From positions 1-5,962 of the forward strand of contig CADBQC010000076.1 of the NCBI GenBank assembly GCA_902796745.1: 5,962 nucleotides of DNA. The letters run 5' to 3'. The translations under genes were made by a program, and so were the position numbers. A model generated the notes under the pieces. That model saw nothing but the letters and a program-made list of their open reading frames with translations, was not told where the DNA came from and searched no databases. Source of the DNA: an uncultured Pseudomonadota bacterium. GTDB lineage: Bacteria > Pseudomonadota > Alphaproteobacteria > RUG11792. Positions 5,695 to 5,962 of the stretch are shown here, in pieces; position 1 is the stretch's first letter, and the number at the start of each line of letters is the position of its first letter.

Positions 5695-5962
5695 GTGGCA
5701 ACTGGTTGGTCGCTGGGGAGTGCAGGTGTTATCCTTTCTTGCTTGCATTTTTCAGAGGAAAGTCCGGGCTTCATTGTAGGCAAGGTGCCGGATAACATCC
5801 GGCGTTGGAAATCGTGAGGTTTTCAGCAGGAAAAGTGCAACAGAAAGTATACCGCCTCTGTTTTTGTGGTAAGGGTGAAAAGGTGATGGTAAGAGCTCAC
5901 CGCGTTACTGGTAACAGGAACGGCATTGTAAACTCCACCTGAAGCAAGACCAAATAGGAATG
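5695..5962 (+). ncRNA. rnpB: RNase P RNA, type A, 3' end cut by the window
   Basis: This is the catalytic RNA that cleaves the 5' leader from precursor tRNAs, together with the RnpA protein. The universally conserved blocks are present in order: GAGGAAAGTCCGGGCT (P4/CR-I) at about 5755, GTGCAACAGAAAG then ACCGCC at about 5836, and GGTAAGGGTGAAAAGGTG at about 5869. They continue with GGTAAGAGCTCACCGCG, CTGGTAACAGG and AAACTCCACCTGAAGCAAG with CCAAATAGG to the window end. Helix P3 can form from TGCAGGT (5721-5727) with GCTTGCA (5741-5747), and P8 from GCCGGAT with ATCCGGC near 5788-5804. P12, between ACCGCC and GGTAAGGG, is reduced to a short T-rich loop. By comparison with E. coli about the last 110-120 bases are missing, including the 3' strands of P1, P2 and P4. 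The 5' end is estimated from the promoter, within a few bases. Confidence 0.96.

Overview
The window comes from an alphaproteobacterium with an AT-leaning genome, possibly of the host-associated Holosporales/Rickettsiales kind. This rests on the character of the DnaK sequence (its substrate-binding domain and its VVDGDF-type C-terminus), on the bacterial type A RNase P RNA, and on decayed insertion sequences between housekeeping genes. The order-level guess is an inference from memory of these families and was not computed.

Layout from left to right. (1) Bases 3-356, plus strand: the C-terminal 117 codons of an unrecognised protein, whose start lies outside the window. (2) A bidirectional terminator hairpin at 368-398 separates it from the convergent pnp gene. 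(3) Bases 406-2472, minus strand: a complete polynucleotide phosphorylase gene, with its own promoter near 2538-2566. (4) The divergent pnp-dnaK intergenic region (2473-2970) holds the pnp promoter, a small hairpin and palindrome, a 216-bp MITE-like element with insertion-sequence ends (2635-2850), and the dnaK promoter just beyond it. (5) Bases 2971-4866, plus strand: a complete dnaK gene, with no dnaJ after it. (6) Bases 4919-5643: a 725-bp remnant of an IS481-like insertion sequence. Its terminal inverted repeats are still visible, and a frameshifted, internally deleted transposase lies on the minus strand. (7) From about 5695 to the window end: the 5' part of rnpB, the catalytic RNA of RNase P, with an extended -10 promoter just before it.

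The functional genes are core housekeeping functions: RNA decay (PNPase), protein folding (DnaK) and tRNA 5' maturation (RNase P). They appear to be transcribed separately.

The most interesting observation is that the element before dnaK and the remnant before rnpB belong to one IS family. Both are oriented the same way and both end just upstream of a promoter. The dnaK copy looks like a MITE-type deletion derivative of the rnpB-side element. I see no defence system, CRISPR array, riboswitch of a known class or other clearly novel system here.
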